A DNA stretch of 64,000 nt from positions 1-64,000 of the forward strand of contig JACPFU010000006.1 in NCBI GenBank assembly GCA_016182785.1, read 5' to 3'. Every line of letters begins with the position of its first letter. Position 1 is the first letter of the stretch. Made by a program: the position numbers and the translations under genes. Below are positions 10,119-22,219 of this stretch, piece by piece. The notes beneath the pieces are model-generated. The model was not told the DNA's origin. It ran no database searches and saw only the letters and a program-made list of their open reading frames with translations. Origin of the DNA: Lysobacterales bacterium. Its GTDB lineage: Bacteria; Pseudomonadota; Gammaproteobacteria; Xanthomonadales; Ahniellaceae.

Positions 10119-10150
10119 TGGCGGGCGTTGCGGCCGAATGTCGTGGACCG
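10119..10150 (+). promoter_or_regulatory. Class 1 promoter-like motif upstream of the intact fibre gene
   Basis: TGGCGGG (10119-10125), 14 nt, GTCGTGG (10140-10146), then ACCG. From the downstream block to the start codon the leader is nearly the same as that of the gene at 3115, so part of the similarity here is duplication. Confidence 0.6.
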
Positions 10151-10200
10151 CAGCGAAGGGCGCGCGTGGGCGCGTCCGATGCATCGGGGGTCTCGCGTCC

Positions 10201-12492
10201 ATGAACCGTCTCGCACTCGCCGTGCTGCTCGCGGTGGCCGGCAGTCCTGCCCTCGCCGTCGACAGCAGCTTCAGCTACCAGGGTCTGCTCGAGCAGAGCG
10301 GCACGCCGGTCAATGGCAGCTTCGATTTCCAGGTCGATCTGTATGCCGCGGCGAGCGGCGGCAGTCCGCTCAATCCGTTGCCGTTGCAGTTCGACGATAT
10401 CGCCGTCGGCAATGGCCTGTTCCGGCTGCTGCTCGATCCCGGCCCAAGCGTGTTCACTGGCGCCGACCGCTGGCTGGTGCTGCGCGTGCGCGGCGGCGCC
10501 GAGACCGGTGCCTACACCGAGCTGGCTCCGCGCCAGGCGCTGCATGCCGCGCCCTACGCGCAACACGCCAACGACGCCGACTTCGCGGCACTGGTCGCCG
10601 CCGGCAGCGTCGGCGCCACGCAGATCAAGCCCGCCGAAGTGCAACGCCGCATCGGCGCCACCTGCGCCAGCGGCAGCGCCATCCGCCTGGTCAACAGCGA
10701 CGGCAGCGTCAGCTGCGAAGCCGGACTGCAAGGCCCCGCAGGAGCGCAAGGCGACCCCGGACCCACCGGCCCGCAGGGACCCGCGGGCGCCACTGGTGCA
10801 ACCGGCGCACAAGGCCCGCAAGGCGAAGCCGGCGCAACGGGAGCGACAGGACCGCAAGGCGCCACCGGGCCCGCCGGTCCGCAGGGACCTCAGGGCGCGA
10901 CGGGTGCAGCCGGAGCCACAGGCGCTACGGGAGCCACGGGCCCGCAGGGTCCCCAAGGCCCGCAGGGTCCCCAAGGCCCGCAAGGCACTCCCGGCTCCGC
11001 CGACGCCTGGGGTCGCCTCGGCAATGCGGGGACGAATCCGAGTACGAACTTCATCGGCACCACCGACGCGCAGGCCTTCGTGATACGCACGCACAACGCG
11101 CAGAGCCTGCGCATCGAGCCCAGCAGCACGATGTTTGGTGGCCTGTCGAGCACCGCAAACATCATCGGCGGCAGCGGCGCCAACAGCGTCGCCACGGGCG
11201 TACGGGGTGCGACCGTTGCAGGTGGCGGCTTGCCCTCCGGTGATTCCGATCCGGACGCACTCTTCGAGGCACCGAACCGCGTCACCGACCACTTCGGCAG
11301 CGTGGGCGGCGGCTTCGGGAATACCGCCGGCGACGGCACCGGTGACTTGCTGGATGCCGCCTCCGCCACCGTTTCCGGCGGTGTACTCAACCAGGCCCGC
11401 GCGACCGGCAGTTCGGTGTCCGGCGGACAGGGCAACGCGGCGCGCGGCGCATTCTCAGCGATCGGCGGAGGCTCCGGGAACAAGGCCGAAGGCAGCAACG
11501 CAACGGTCGGCGGCGGCTGGGGCAATGCTGCGATCGGGTCCTACGCCGCGATCGTCGGCGGCAGCCTCAACGCGGCTTCCGGCTCGGCCGCCGCGGTTGG
11601 CGGAGGCTCCGACAACTGCGCCGGCGGCGACTTCGCCTGGGCCGGCGGCCGATCGGCCAAGGTGCGTCCCGCGGCCGCACCGGCAGATGACAGCGTGTGC
11701 GACGACCTCGGCACCTACCCCGGGGGCGCTGGTGACAACGGCACCTTCGTCTGGGCAGACAGCCAGGGTGACGACCTCGTATCCACCGGCCCCAACCAGT
11801 TCCTGGTGCGAGCCGGTGGCGGTGTCGTCTTCAATTACAGCGCCGCGCCCTCATCCACCGCCGACTTGATCATCGGCGCGCGCGCCGGTGGCGACGCCGA
11901 TGCCGATCTGCAATTGCGCACGCGGTCCAACAAGTTGGCCGCGATCTACGCGAAGGACAGCGCCGGCGAATTGGTATTCACCGCTGCCCGCTTCGCGTTC
12001 GGTGCCGACTCCGATACCGATCGCTATCTCAACACCGGCATCGGCGCATACCTGAGCAACGGCGGCGTCTGGACCAATGCGTCGAGTCGTGCGCTCAAGG
12101 ACGGTCTTGCTCCGGTAGACACGGACGCAATCCTCGATCAGGTCCTCAGCCTGCCGATCACGCGCTGGCACTACCGCGCCGCGCCCGATGAAGGCGAGCA
12201 TCTGGGTCCGATGGCCGAGGACTTCGAGTCCCGCTTCGGGCTCGGAGACGGCCGCAGCATCGGCACCGTGGACGCCGACGGCGTCGCGCTTGCCGCGATC
12301 CAGGGGCTGCACGCGCGATGGCAGGCGGAGCGCGCCGCGCTCGCGAAGCTGCGAAGCGAGCTCGAGGCCGAGCGCGCGGCGCTGACAGCGCTGCGTACAT
12401 CGCTGGCCAGCGACGCCGCCGAACTGCGCGAAGCGATGCGCCAACTTCGCGCAGCGCGTGACAACGACCCACGCGACCGCGACGCGCACTGA
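10201..12492 (+). CDS. Collagen/YadA-head fibre protein with intramolecular chaperone (peptidase S74) domain
   Basis: 763 residues, intact. Signal peptide ends near SPALA; its first 180 residues are close to the protein at 3115. About 30 Gly-X-Y triplets (nt 10732-10995) are followed by the DAWGRLGN linker and about nine YadA-head-type repeats ([16 protein letters not shown]). The C-terminal region has [24 protein letters not shown] and [11 protein letters not shown], the landmarks of the endosialidase-type S74 chaperone. That domain helps trimers fold and then cuts itself off at a Ser within the Ser...Lys motif. A coiled coil (about 690-755, [20 protein letters not shown]) ends the protein. 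There is no GFE tag. It is probably a homotrimeric surface or extracellular fibre. The nucleotide at the site where its two paralogues lose a base is intact here. Confidence 0.88.
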   Translation: MNRLALAVLLAVAGSPALAVDSSFSYQGLLEQSGTPVNGSFDFQVDLYAAASGGSPLNPLPLQFDDIAVGNGLFRLLLDPGPSVFTGADRWLVLRVRGGAETGAYTELAPRQALHAAPYAQHANDADFAALVAAGSVGATQIKPAEVQRRIGATCASGSAIRLVNSDGSVSCEAGLQGPAGAQGDPGPTGPQGPAGATGATGAQGPQGEAGATGATGPQGATGPAGPQGPQGATGAAGATGATGATGPQGPQGPQGPQGPQGTPGSADAWGRLGNAGTNPSTNFIGTTDAQAFVIRTHNAQSLRIEPSSTMFGGLSSTANIIGGSGANSVATGVRGATVAGGGLPSGDSDPDALFEAPNRVTDHFGSVGGGFGNTAGDGTGDLLDAASATVSGGVLNQARATGSSVSGGQGNAARGAFSAIGGGSGNKAEGSNATVGGGWGNAAIGSYAAIVGGSLNAASGSAAAVGGGSDNCAGGDFAWAGGRSAKVRPAAAPADDSVCDDLGTYPGGAGDNGTFVWADSQGDDLVSTGPNQFLVRAGGGVVFNYSAAPSSTADLIIGARAGGDADADLQLRTRSNKLAAIYAKDSAGELVFTAARFAFGADSDTDRYLNTGIGAYLSNGGVWTNASSRALKDGLAPVDTDAILDQVLSLPITRWHYRAAPDEGEHLGPMAEDFESRFGLGDGRSIGTVDADGVALAAIQGLHARWQAERAALAKLRSELEAERAALTALRTSLASDAAELREAMRQLRAARDNDPRDRDAH

Positions 12493-12504
12493 CCGCGGCG
12501 ACGC

Positions 12505-12536
12505 TGGCGGGTTCTTGCGCCGGATGCCGTGGACCC
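12505..12536 (+). promoter_or_regulatory. Class 1 promoter-like motif upstream of the small tagged gene
   Basis: TGGCGGG (12505-12511), 14 nt, GCCGTGG (12526-12532), then ACCCG. One mismatch to the other copies (GCC for GTC). The block ends 36 nt before ATG 12569. Confidence 0.55.
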
Positions 12537-12568
12537 GGTCGAACCCGCAACACAACCGGAGCCTCGCC

Positions 12569-12826
12569 ATGCCGAAAACCCCGCTCGTCCTTGCCGCACT
12601 GCTGGCGTTGGCACCTGCTGCCCAAGCCGCATCGAACCCGCCTCGCTTTCGGCTGCGGGCCGAGCTGCAACCGCTGATGCAGAGCGACGATGGTCGCTTG
12701 GCGTTGCGCGCCGACGCGCGCTTCACCGCCGCGACCGAGTCGAACGACCGCCGCTTCCACCTCAAGGCCACGCGCGCCGACTGCACGCCGCTGACCGACG
12801 CCCTGTTCGCCAACGGCTTCGAATGA
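12569..12826 (+). CDS. Small secreted protein with C-terminal GFE tag
   Basis: 85 residues from ATG 12569 (CGGAGCC ribosome site). Signal peptide about 1-21, ending AAQA-A. The mature chain of about 64 residues is charged and arginine-rich (FRLRAELQPLMQS, RFHLKATRADC) and ends LFANGFE. I recognise no domain. It is the first gene after a class 1 motif and is followed 26 nt later by the fibre-like gene at 12853, so the two are probably one transcript. This mirrors the fibre plus small tagged protein arrangement at 3115-5992, in reverse order. Confidence 0.82.
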   Translation: MPKTPLVLAALLALAPAAQAASNPPRFRLRAELQPLMQSDDGRLALRADARFTAATESNDRRFHLKATRADCTPLTDALFANGFE

Positions 12827-12852
12827 ACCCCGATCACGTACCGGAGACCACC

Positions 12853-13402
12853 ATGGACCGCCCCCTGCCGACCCGCACCCTCGCCGCCGCACTCGCCATC
12901 GCCCTGTCCGCACCGGTGGGCGCCGCAGAATTCGTCTACCACGGACAACTGGAGGACCGCGGCCGACCCGCCGACGGTCGCTACGACCTGCGCATCATCG
13001 CCTATGCCGGCGAGCAGGCCGGACCGCCGCTGATGGCGGCGCTGGTCCTGCCGGACGTCGCGGTGCGCGACGGCCGCTTCGAGGCGCGCTTCGAGGCGCC
13101 GCTGGCGAAGTCGAACGAGGCATGGCTCGAAGTGGCCGTACGCGATGTCGGCGCGCAGGTATTCAGCCTGCTGCCCGGACGCAGCAAGGCGGTGTCCGCG
13201 CCGCTGATCGGCGCCTGCTGGAGCAGCACCGGCGACGCCGGCAGCAACCCGGGCACCAATTTCCTCGGCACCACCGACGCGCAACCGTTCGTGATTCGTA
13301 CCCACAACGTCCAGAGCCTGCGCGTCGAACCGTCCGCGGAGTTGTCCGCCGGACAGCCGATCACCGCCAACGTGATCGCCGGCAGTCGGGCCAACGGCTC
13401 AG
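12853..13402 (+). CDS. Fibre-like secreted protein, N-terminal part (frame breaks at about 13399)
   Basis: ATG 12853 after CGGAGACC. Signal peptide ends near VGAAE. A head of about 110 residues (FVYHGQLEDRGRPADGRYDL...) replaces the head of the other fibre genes, and there is no collagen stretch. Then comes the 50-residue block [18 protein letters not shown]...[10 protein letters not shown], identical in DNA to the gene at 3115. Relative to the intact paralogue one base is missing before 13399 (GGC-TC for GGC-GTC), the same lesion at the same place. The nominal frame runs open to 14208 but with non-homologous sequence, while homology resumes at 13401 in another frame. Confidence 0.78.
13258..13400 (+). 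repeat. 143-bp block identical to 4240-4382
   Basis: Second copy of the identical tract that contains the missing base; see 4240-4382. Confidence 0.93.
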
Positions 13403-14888
13403 CGCCGGCGTGCGCGGCGCGACGATCAGTGGTGGCGGCGTGCCCGACAGTGACCCGAGCTATGGCAGCGGCGTGCCGAATCGCGTCTGGGACAACTACG
13501 GCACCGTCGGTGGCGGCTATTCGAACCACGCCGGTCGTCTGGACCCGACCGACCCCGCTGCACCGTTCGCGACCGTTGGCGGCGGGCAGAAAAACCAGGC
13601 CAACTGGGAAGCCAGCACCGTCTCTGGCGGCACCAACAACAAGGCCCAGCACATGTACGCGACGGTCGCCGGCGGGACCTCCAACAGTGCCACCGGCAAC
13701 GGCAGCGCGATCATGGGTGGACACGGCAACATCGCCAGCGGATTCGCAAGCGGCATCGCGGGTGGCTTCTGGAATGAGGCCAAGGGCAGGTCCAGCATCA
13801 CCGCCGCAGGCGAATACAACCGCGCCCACGGCCAATACAGCGCCACGGTGGGCGGCCACCAGAACTGCGCCGGCGCCGACCTTGCCCTGGCCGCTGGCCG
13901 CAGAGCCAAGGTCAGACCGGGCAGCAACCCCATGGACGGCAGCGTCTGCGCCGGACTTCCCAACTACCCCGGCGGCGACGGCGATCTCGGCACCTTCGTC
14001 TGGGCCGACAGCCAGAACGCCGATTTCGTATCGACCGGCTCCAACCAGTTCCTGGTGCGCGCCCAGGGCGGTGTCGGGCTGGGCACCAACGCACCGCAGA
14101 ACCAGCTGCACGTGGCCGAGGACGTCAACGACTGGGCGGCGGCGTTCAACCACGTCGCGCAGATCCAGAACACCTCGACCGGCAGCAGCCCCGACGTGCT
14201 GGCGCTGAAGATCGGCACGCTCGGCAATCCGGCCGGATCGGTCAACTTCATCACCTTCATCCGCGGCGACGACACCAGCCTCGGCACGATCGAGGGAGAC
14301 GGCGCCGGTGGCGTGACCTTCGCCGGGCCCGGCAACGACTACGCCGAGTGGCTGCCGCTCGCCGACCGCAGCGAGGCGATCGGTCCCGGGCAGATCGTCG
14401 GCTGGACGCCCGAGGGCATCCGCCTGCGCACCCAAGGCGCGCTGCGGCTGATGGTGGTCAGCACCCAGCCGATCGTCGCCGGCAACGCACCGATGGGCGA
14501 GGACCGCAGCGGCCACGCGCCGGTCGCCTTCGTCGGACAGGCGCCCGTGAACGTGATTGGTCCGGTCACGGCCGGCGACTGGATCATCGCCTCCGGGCGC
14601 GACGATGGCAGCGGCGTCGCCGTGCCCGGCGCAATGCTGGGGCCAGACCAGCACGCGTTGATCGTCGGCCGCGCGCTGGAATCCTCGAACGCCCGCGAAC
14701 GCAGGCCGGTCCGCACCCTGATCGGCCTCGGCCAGGAGGCCCTGCTCGGCCACCTGGCGCGGGACAACGCCACGCTGCGCGAACGCGTCGCGCAACTCGA
14801 AGCACAGCAGGCGCGCATCGCCGATCTGGAATCCCGCCTGGCCGCGCTCACCGCACCCGCGGCACTGGCCGACGCTGCCAACCGCTGA
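13401..14888 (+). CDS. Fibre-like protein, C-terminal part in the shifted frame
   Basis: Continuation of the gene at 12853. It resumes as SAGVRGATISGGG (matching [11 protein letters not shown] in the intact paralogue), followed by about eight YadA-head-type repeats and [17 protein letters not shown]. The near-identical 274-bp block comes next, then the NDYAEWLP domain and a coiled coil near the end (LRERVAQLEAQQARIADLESR). GTG 13410 is a possible but unsupported internal start. About 495 codons stay open, so decay has not spread beyond the single missing base. No GFE tag is present; the small tagged partner precedes the gene. Confidence 0.75.
   Translation, partial: SAGVRGATISGGGVPDSDPSYGSGVPNRVWDNYGTVGGGYSNHAGRLDPTDPAAPFATVGGGQKNQANWEASTVSGGTNNKAQHMYATVAGGTSNSATGNGSAIMGGHGNIASGFASGIAGGFWNEAKGRSSITAAGEYNRAHGQYSATVGGHQNCAGADLALAAGRRAKVRPGSNPMDGSVCAGLPNYPGGDGDLGTFVWADSQNADFVSTGSNQFLVRAQGGVGLGTNAPQNQLHVAEDVNDWAAAFNHVAQIQNTSTGSSPDVLALKIGTLGNPAGSVNFITFIRGDDTSLGTIEGDGAGGVTFAGPGNDYAEWLPLADRSEAIGPGQIVGWTPEGIRLRTQGALRLMVVSTQPIVAGNAPMGEDRSGHAPVAFVGQAPVNVIGPVTAGDWIIASGRDDGSGVAVPGAMLGPDQHALIVGRALESSNARERRPVRTLIGLGQEALLGHLARDNATLRERVAQLEAQQARIADLESRLAALTAPAALADAANR
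13954..14227 (+). repeat. 274-bp near-identical block, partner of 4804-5077
   Basis: Covers [20 protein letters not shown] onward in both genes. Only two substitutions seen. Sequence before and after diverges clearly. Confidence 0.88.
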
Positions 14889-14946
14889 GGGCGCACGGAT
14901 CACGGATGACGCGCACGCGGCATTCACCTACCCTTGACGCGACAAC

Positions 14947-14966
14947 GGCGCCCGCTCCCGGGCGCC
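14947..14966 (+). promoter_or_regulatory. Short hairpin in the leader of the second sigma/kinase operon
   Basis: Perfect 8-bp stem GGCGCCCG / CGGGCGCC with a CTCC loop, ending 24 nt before the proposed GTG start at 14991 and before the GAGGG ribosome site. A TTGACG hexamer lies at 14934, but I see no matching -10. A role in initiation is speculative. Confidence 0.4.
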
Positions 14967-14990
14967 GTATCGCGGACGAGGGTTCGGTGC

Positions 14991-15568
14991 GTGTCGCAGG
15001 CAAACATCACGGCGCTGCTGGTCGCCCATGAACGCGGCGAGCCCGAGGCCATGGCGCAGGTGTTCGAGCTGATCTATGGCGAGCTCAAGCACCTGGCCAG
15101 CGGGCAGCGCCGCCGCGCGCATGCCGGCGAAACGCTGAACACCACGGCGCTGGTCAACGAGCTGTACCTCAAGCTCGCCGACAGCGACGGCGAAGCCGGT
15201 CGCCACCGCGAGCACTTCCTTGCCATCGCCGCGCGCGCCATGCGCCAGCTGCTGGTCGACCACGCGCGCAGCCTGAATCGTGACAAGCGCGGCGGCGGGC
15301 TCGAACGCGTGTCGCTGAGCGCCGCCGAGATCGCGCTGCACAACGAAGCCGAGCACATTCTCGACCTGCACCGGGCGCTGGAGAAACTCGAAGCCCTGGA
15401 ACCGCGGCTGGTACGCGTCACCGAATGCCGCCACCTGCTCGGCCTGTCCGAGACCGAAACCGCGTCCGCGCTCGATCTCTCGCTGCGCACCGTGCAGCGC
15501 GACTGGCAGGCGGCCTCGCGCTGGTTGGCGCGCGAACTGTCCCCGGAAGGCGAAGCCGCGACGCCGCC

Positions 15569-15572
<4 letters not shown>
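14991..15572 (+). CDS. ECF-family RNA polymerase sigma factor (kinase-associated type)
   Basis: 193 residues from GTG 14991, with GAGGG about 9 nt upstream. Sigma-2 is recognisable in ALVNELYLKLAD and EHFLAIAARAMRQLLVDHAR (about 55-95). Sigma-4 is recognisable in LEALEPRLVRVTECRHLLGLSETETASALDLS followed by LRTVQRDWQAASRWLARELS (about 125-185). It belongs to the same type as the sigma factor at 683-1252. Its stop overlaps the kinase start at 15569 (ATGA), so sigma and kinase are made together. In this class the kinase is thought to control sigma activity by phosphorylation; that link is family knowledge, not visible here. Confidence 0.9.
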
Positions 15573-18307
<2,735 letters not shown>

Positions 18308-18322
18308 GCACCGCTTCGCCGT

Positions 18323-21300
18323 TCACTCGAAGCCGGAGGCGAAGATGCCGTCGTTGAGGTTGTGGTCGTAGGCGGCGTTGTTCGTGTAGGCCGGGTCGTG
18401 CACGTGGTGCGGGGCGGCGGTCGCTGGCGCGGCGGACCACTGCAGGTCCAACGTCGGGTCGAGCACCGCCGGCAGGTCGCCCTGCCACGCGAATTGCAGC
18501 GAGGACCCCGCCGGCAGGTCGACGGTAGCGCCGACCAGGGTGGCACTGGCCGGAACGTTCAGTGGCGGGCAGACGGCACTGCTGCCCGCGGGCACGCTGC
18601 AGGTCCAGGCGATGCCCGAAAGCGTCGCGTTCAACTCCGCGAGCAACGCGGTGCCCGGGGCCGGATCGGGCCCGGTGTTCTGCACCGTCATCGTGTAACT
18701 GACGTGCTGACCGCCGTGGACGATGCTGATGCCGCCGTCGCCGCCAGCAACCGCGAGGTCGGCGAAGCGCGACACGGTCACGCTCTGGCCGGCCGAACTG
18801 CTGGCCTGGTAGCCGCTGGCGCCGAGGTAGCTCGCGCTCAATGAACGCGGCCCGAGGCTCGCGAAGCTGAGGTCGCAGGCGAACACGGCGTTGCTGCCGT
18901 CGATGGTCGCGGTGTTGTCGGTGCAGGTCTCGCCGCTGCTGGCGTCGATGCGCAGCGCGCCCGCTGCCGGGGCGCCGCCGGTCGCGGTCACGCGCGCGGC
19001 GAATGCGGTGCTCTGGCCGACGCGCACCGGCGCGGGAACGTCGAGCGTGGTCGTGGTCAGGGCCGGGAACGTCGCTGCGACCGTGCAGTCCGCGGTGACC
19101 TGCGCGGTCGTGTACTGGTTGCCGGACAGGTTGCCACCGCAGGTACCGCCGACGCTCACGCCATAGCCAGCGTCCGGGCTCAGGGTGAAGGTGGCGACCG
19201 CATTCGCGGCCACGCTCTGCGGCGTGCCGGGCGCGATGCTGCCGTGCGCACCGGCGCTCGGCGTCACCGTGTGCGTGGGCGTGCCGGCGACGCAAGTGAC
19301 GCTGACGTCGGCGACATTCGATCCGTTCAGGGTCCCGTTGCCGCTGCCCACGGTGCAGGCCTGGTTTGCGGGCTGGGTGCGCACGCTGACGCTGTAGCTG
19401 CTGCCATCGACGAGTGCGGTCGCGAACACGAAGCTGCCGTTCGCACCCAGGCTCCGATCGTCGCCGCCGTTGTTCTGCAGCACCACCGAGGTCCCCGCGG
19501 CGAGCCCGGAGAGCGTGCCGCCCACGCTGTAGGTCAGGGTGGTGCAGGTCACGCCGATGTTGCCGATATCGAGTCCGGCGACCGTGCCGCTGCCGTTGCT
19601 GACGACGCAGTTCTGGTTCGGGAACGTCGGTGGCGCGAACACGATGACCGCGTACGGGTTGCCATCGGCGACCGGAATCGAGAATGCGAAGGCGCCGTCC
19701 GCGGCCAGCAGCAGGTCGTCGCCGCCGTTGTTGCGCAGGATGACGCTGTTGCCGGGCGCGAGCCCGGTGAGTACGCCGCCGATGCTGTGGTGGGTGGCGA
19801 AGGGCGTCCCGAACACCGCCTGCGGCGTGGTCTCGAAGCGGCCGTGCTCGCCACCGAGCTGGCCAGCGCTGTTCATGCCCCAGCACAGCGTCGAACCGAT
19901 ATCGAGCCCGCCACAGCTGTGTTTGAGGCCGGCGGACAGCATCGTCACCTGGCCGATGCCGACCACCGTGCGCGGGAAGTTGCTGCTGCTTTGGGTATCG
20001 TCGCCCAATTGGCCATTCGCGTTCTCGCCCCAGCAGGCGACGCGACCGTCGCTGCGCGCAGCGCAGGTGTGGCGCTGCCCGGCGGCCAGCGCGGTGGCAG
20101 CCGGGACGTCGCTCACGACGAGCGGCAGCGGGCTGCTGCCGACCGCGGCTCCCTGCCCGAGCTGACCGTAGCCGTCCCAGCCCCAGCAGCGCACGCCACC
20201 GCCGACGGCGATGGCGCAGGTGTGCTCGGAGCCGACCGCGAGCACCACACCCGCGGTGGGCACGGTCAGGCCGGACACGGCAACCGGCGTGCTGCGGTCG
20301 ATCACGCTGCCGTCGCCGAGCTGGCCGTCGCCGTTGCGGCCGAAGCAGCGCAGGCTGCCGTTGGCGAGCACGGCGCAGGTGTGGTGTTCGCCCGCCACCA
20401 CCTGCAGCGCAGTGCTGATGCCGCTCACCGCCACCGGCGTGCTCTCGGCCACGCCGCTGTTGCCGTTGCCGGCCTGGCCGTACCAATTGGCGCCCCAGCA
20501 GCGCAGGCTGCCGTCGCTGCGGCGTGCGCAGGTGTGGTGGAGGCCGGCGGCGAGCTCGGTGACCTGTCCAAGCCCGCTCACCACCACCGGCAGGTTGCTG
20601 TGGCTGTGCAGGCCATTGCCAAGTTCGCCGGAATCGCCACGCCCCCAGCAGCGCACGGTCTGGTCGGCGAGCAAGGCACAGGCATGCGACTTGCCGCTCA
20701 CCACTTGCGTGGCGGTGCTGATGCCACTCACCAGGGCCGCGGTGGGGCGCGCGGTCTGGGTGCCATCGCCGAGCTGGCCGTAGAAGTTGTCGCCCCAGCA
20801 CCACACCAGGCCAAGGCCGACGCTGCACGCATGCGCCTCGCCACCATCGGGCGGCGGCGAAGCATTGGGCTGAGTGACCGGCACCGGATGCGGCACAGAA
20901 TGCGCGAAGCCGTTGCCGAGTTCACCGTGGATGTTCGAGCCCCAGCACCAGAGCGCGTTGTTGCTGCGCAGGGCACAGACATGACCGCCGTCGGTCGTGA
21001 GTGCCTGCACGTCGCTGAGACCGCCGACCGGGAACGGCACGTTGCTCGGAGCCGTGCTGCCGTTGCCGAGCTGACCGACCTCGTTGCCACCGAAGCACTG
21101 GACGCTGCCGTCGGCAAGGCCGACGCAAGTCTGGTTGCCACCCGCAACGACCCGGGCCACGCCGCTCAGGCCGGGCACCGCGACCGGTGCGAGCGCGTCG
21201 TCCCAGCTGCCGTTGCCGAGCGCCCCGCCTTCGCCATTGCCCCAGCAGCTCAGCGATCCATCGCTGCGCACTGCGCAGGTGTGCAGGCCACCGGCGGCGA

Positions 21301-22018
21301 TGGCCACGGCGTCGTTCGGTACGACCAGTGTCACGGCCGTGTTTCGGTCGACGCGCGTCCCGTCGCCCAGCTGTCCCTCGTCATTGGCACCCCAGCAGCG
21401 CACGCCGCCGATGCCGACCAGAGCACAGGTGTGGTCGCTGCCGACGCTGATCGCACTGGCTACGGTGACGCCGCTGACGGTGACCGGGACCGCGCTGTCG
21501 GTGCCGGTGCCATCACCCAACTGGCCGCGGCCATTGCCGCCCCAGCATTGCACCAGGCCATTGCCGAGCAGGGCACAGCTGTGTTCTCGCCCGGCGGCCA
21601 GTGCGACCACGTTGCCGAGCCCCTGCACCGTCAGCGGCGTCGCGCTGCCGTAGCTGGTGTTGCCATCGCCGAGCTGGCCCTTGTCATTGGCACCGAAGCA
21701 GCGCACCGTGGTGTCGCCAAGCAGCACGCACTGGTGCGCATAGCCCGCTGCCAGCGATGCCGCGGTGCTGATACCCGACACCGCGACCGGCCGCAGGCTC
21801 GCGCCCCAGCGCCCGATCTGGCCCTGACCGCCGCTGCCCCAGCACTTCACCGTTCCCGAACCGGCCAACGCGCAGGTGTGCGCGCCGCCGGCACTCATGG
21901 CGGCGGACGAAGATGAACCCAGCACCGGCCCGACCCAACCCAGCAACAAAGCCAGCAGCAGGAACGGAACCCGCGACGCGCCACGGCGCCGGGAACTGAG
22001 GGAAGACAGCGCGTGCAT
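18323..22018 (-). CDS. Secreted RCC1-repeat protein with Ig-like domains and GFE tag
   Basis: 1231 residues from ATG 22018 (CGGAGT site). Signal peptide about 1-35 (VPFLLLALLLGWVGPVLG). Fourteen RCC1-type repeats (about 40-735) carry C-[WF]-G-x-N-x-x-G-Q-L-G, most with paired HTC/HSC and RCWG cysteines. Then come two beta-sandwich repeats of about 90 residues each (GGVLTGLAPGNSVILRNNGG and GGTLSGLAAGTSVVLQNNGG), an InlB-B-like repeat, an Ig-like domain (TTTTLDVPAPVRVGQSTAF), a DUF11-like domain (YTMTVQNTGPDPA) and the tag IFASGFE at the end. It shares its plan with the protein at 6215-9319 but adds domains. A class 1 motif lies upstream on the same strand. It is probably an extracellular or surface protein; ligand unknown. 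Confidence 0.9.
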   Translation of the reverse strand: MHALSSLSSRRRGASRVPFLLLALLLGWVGPVLGSSSSAAMSAGGAHTCALAGSGTVKCWGSGGQGQIGRWGASLRPVAVSGISTAASLAAGYAHQCVLLGDTTVRCFGANDKGQLGDGNTSYGSATPLTVQGLGNVVALAAGREHSCALLGNGLVQCWGGNGRGQLGDGTGTDSAVPVTVSGVTVASAISVGSDHTCALVGIGGVRCWGANDEGQLGDGTRVDRNTAVTLVVPNDAVAIAAGGLHTCAVRSDGSLSCWGNGEGGALGNGSWDDALAPVAVPGLSGVARVVAGGNQTCVGLADGSVQCFGGNEVGQLGNGSTAPSNVPFPVGGLSDVQALTTDGGHVCALRSNNALWCWGSNIHGELGNGFAHSVPHPVPVTQPNASPPPDGGEAHACSVGLGLVWCWGDNFYGQLGDGTQTARPTAALVSGISTATQVVSGKSHACALLADQTVRCWGRGDSGELGNGLHSHSNLPVVVSGLGQVTELAAGLHHTCARRSDGSLRCWGANWYGQAGNGNSGVAESTPVAVSGISTALQVVAGEHHTCAVLANGSLRCFGRNGDGQLGDGSVIDRSTPVAVSGLTVPTAGVVLAVGSEHTCAIAVGGGVRCWGWDGYGQLGQGAAVGSSPLPLVVSDVPAATALAAGQRHTCAARSDGRVACWGENANGQLGDDTQSSSNFPRTVVGIGQVTMLSAGLKHSCGGLDIGSTLCWGMNSAGQLGGEHGRFETTPQAVFGTPFATHHSIGGVLTGLAPGNSVILRNNGGDDLLLAADGAFAFSIPVADGNPYAVIVFAPPTFPNQNCVVSNGSGTVAGLDIGNIGVTCTTLTYSVGGTLSGLAAGTSVVLQNNGGDDRSLGANGSFVFATALVDGSSYSVSVRTQPANQACTVGSGNGTLNGSNVADVSVTCVAGTPTHTVTPSAGAHGSIAPGTPQSVAANAVATFTLSPDAGYGVSVGGTCGGNLSGNQYTTAQVTADCTVAATFPALTTTTLDVPAPVRVGQSTAFAARVTATGGAPAAGALRIDASSGETCTDNTATIDGSNAVFACDLSFASLGPRSLSASYLGASGYQASSSAGQSVTVSRFADLAVAGGDGGISIVHGGQHVSYTMTVQNTGPDPAPGTALLAELNATLSGIAWTCSVPAGSSAVCPPLNVPASATLVGATVDLPAGSSLQFAWQGDLPAVLDPTLDLQWSAAPATAAPHHVHDPAYTNNAAYDHNLNDGIFASGFE

Positions 22019-22065
22019 GGCGGGACTCCGTCGATCGCAATGGCCGATGCGGTCGGCCTTCATCG

Positions 22066-22097
22066 CGGTCCACGACATGCGGAGGCCAACCCCGCCA
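22066..22097 (-). promoter_or_regulatory. Class 1 promoter-like motif upstream of RCC1 gene 2 (minus strand)
   Basis: Read on the minus strand: TGGCGGG (22097-22091), 14 nt, GTCGTGG (22076-22070), then ACCG. The block ends 51 nt before ATG 22018. This copy is on the other strand and its spacer sequence differs, which makes simple duplication an unlikely cause of the conserved spacing. Confidence 0.62.
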
Positions 22098-22219
22098 TCC
22101 CCTCGCCAGCCGAACGATGCGGGTACGGCGCGTGCGGTGAACTTCTCGGTGCAATGTGAACAGATGTATCGTTGAAATGCAGGGGCTTCAGCTGGTCGGG
22201 AACCGGAAGGGGATCGCAG

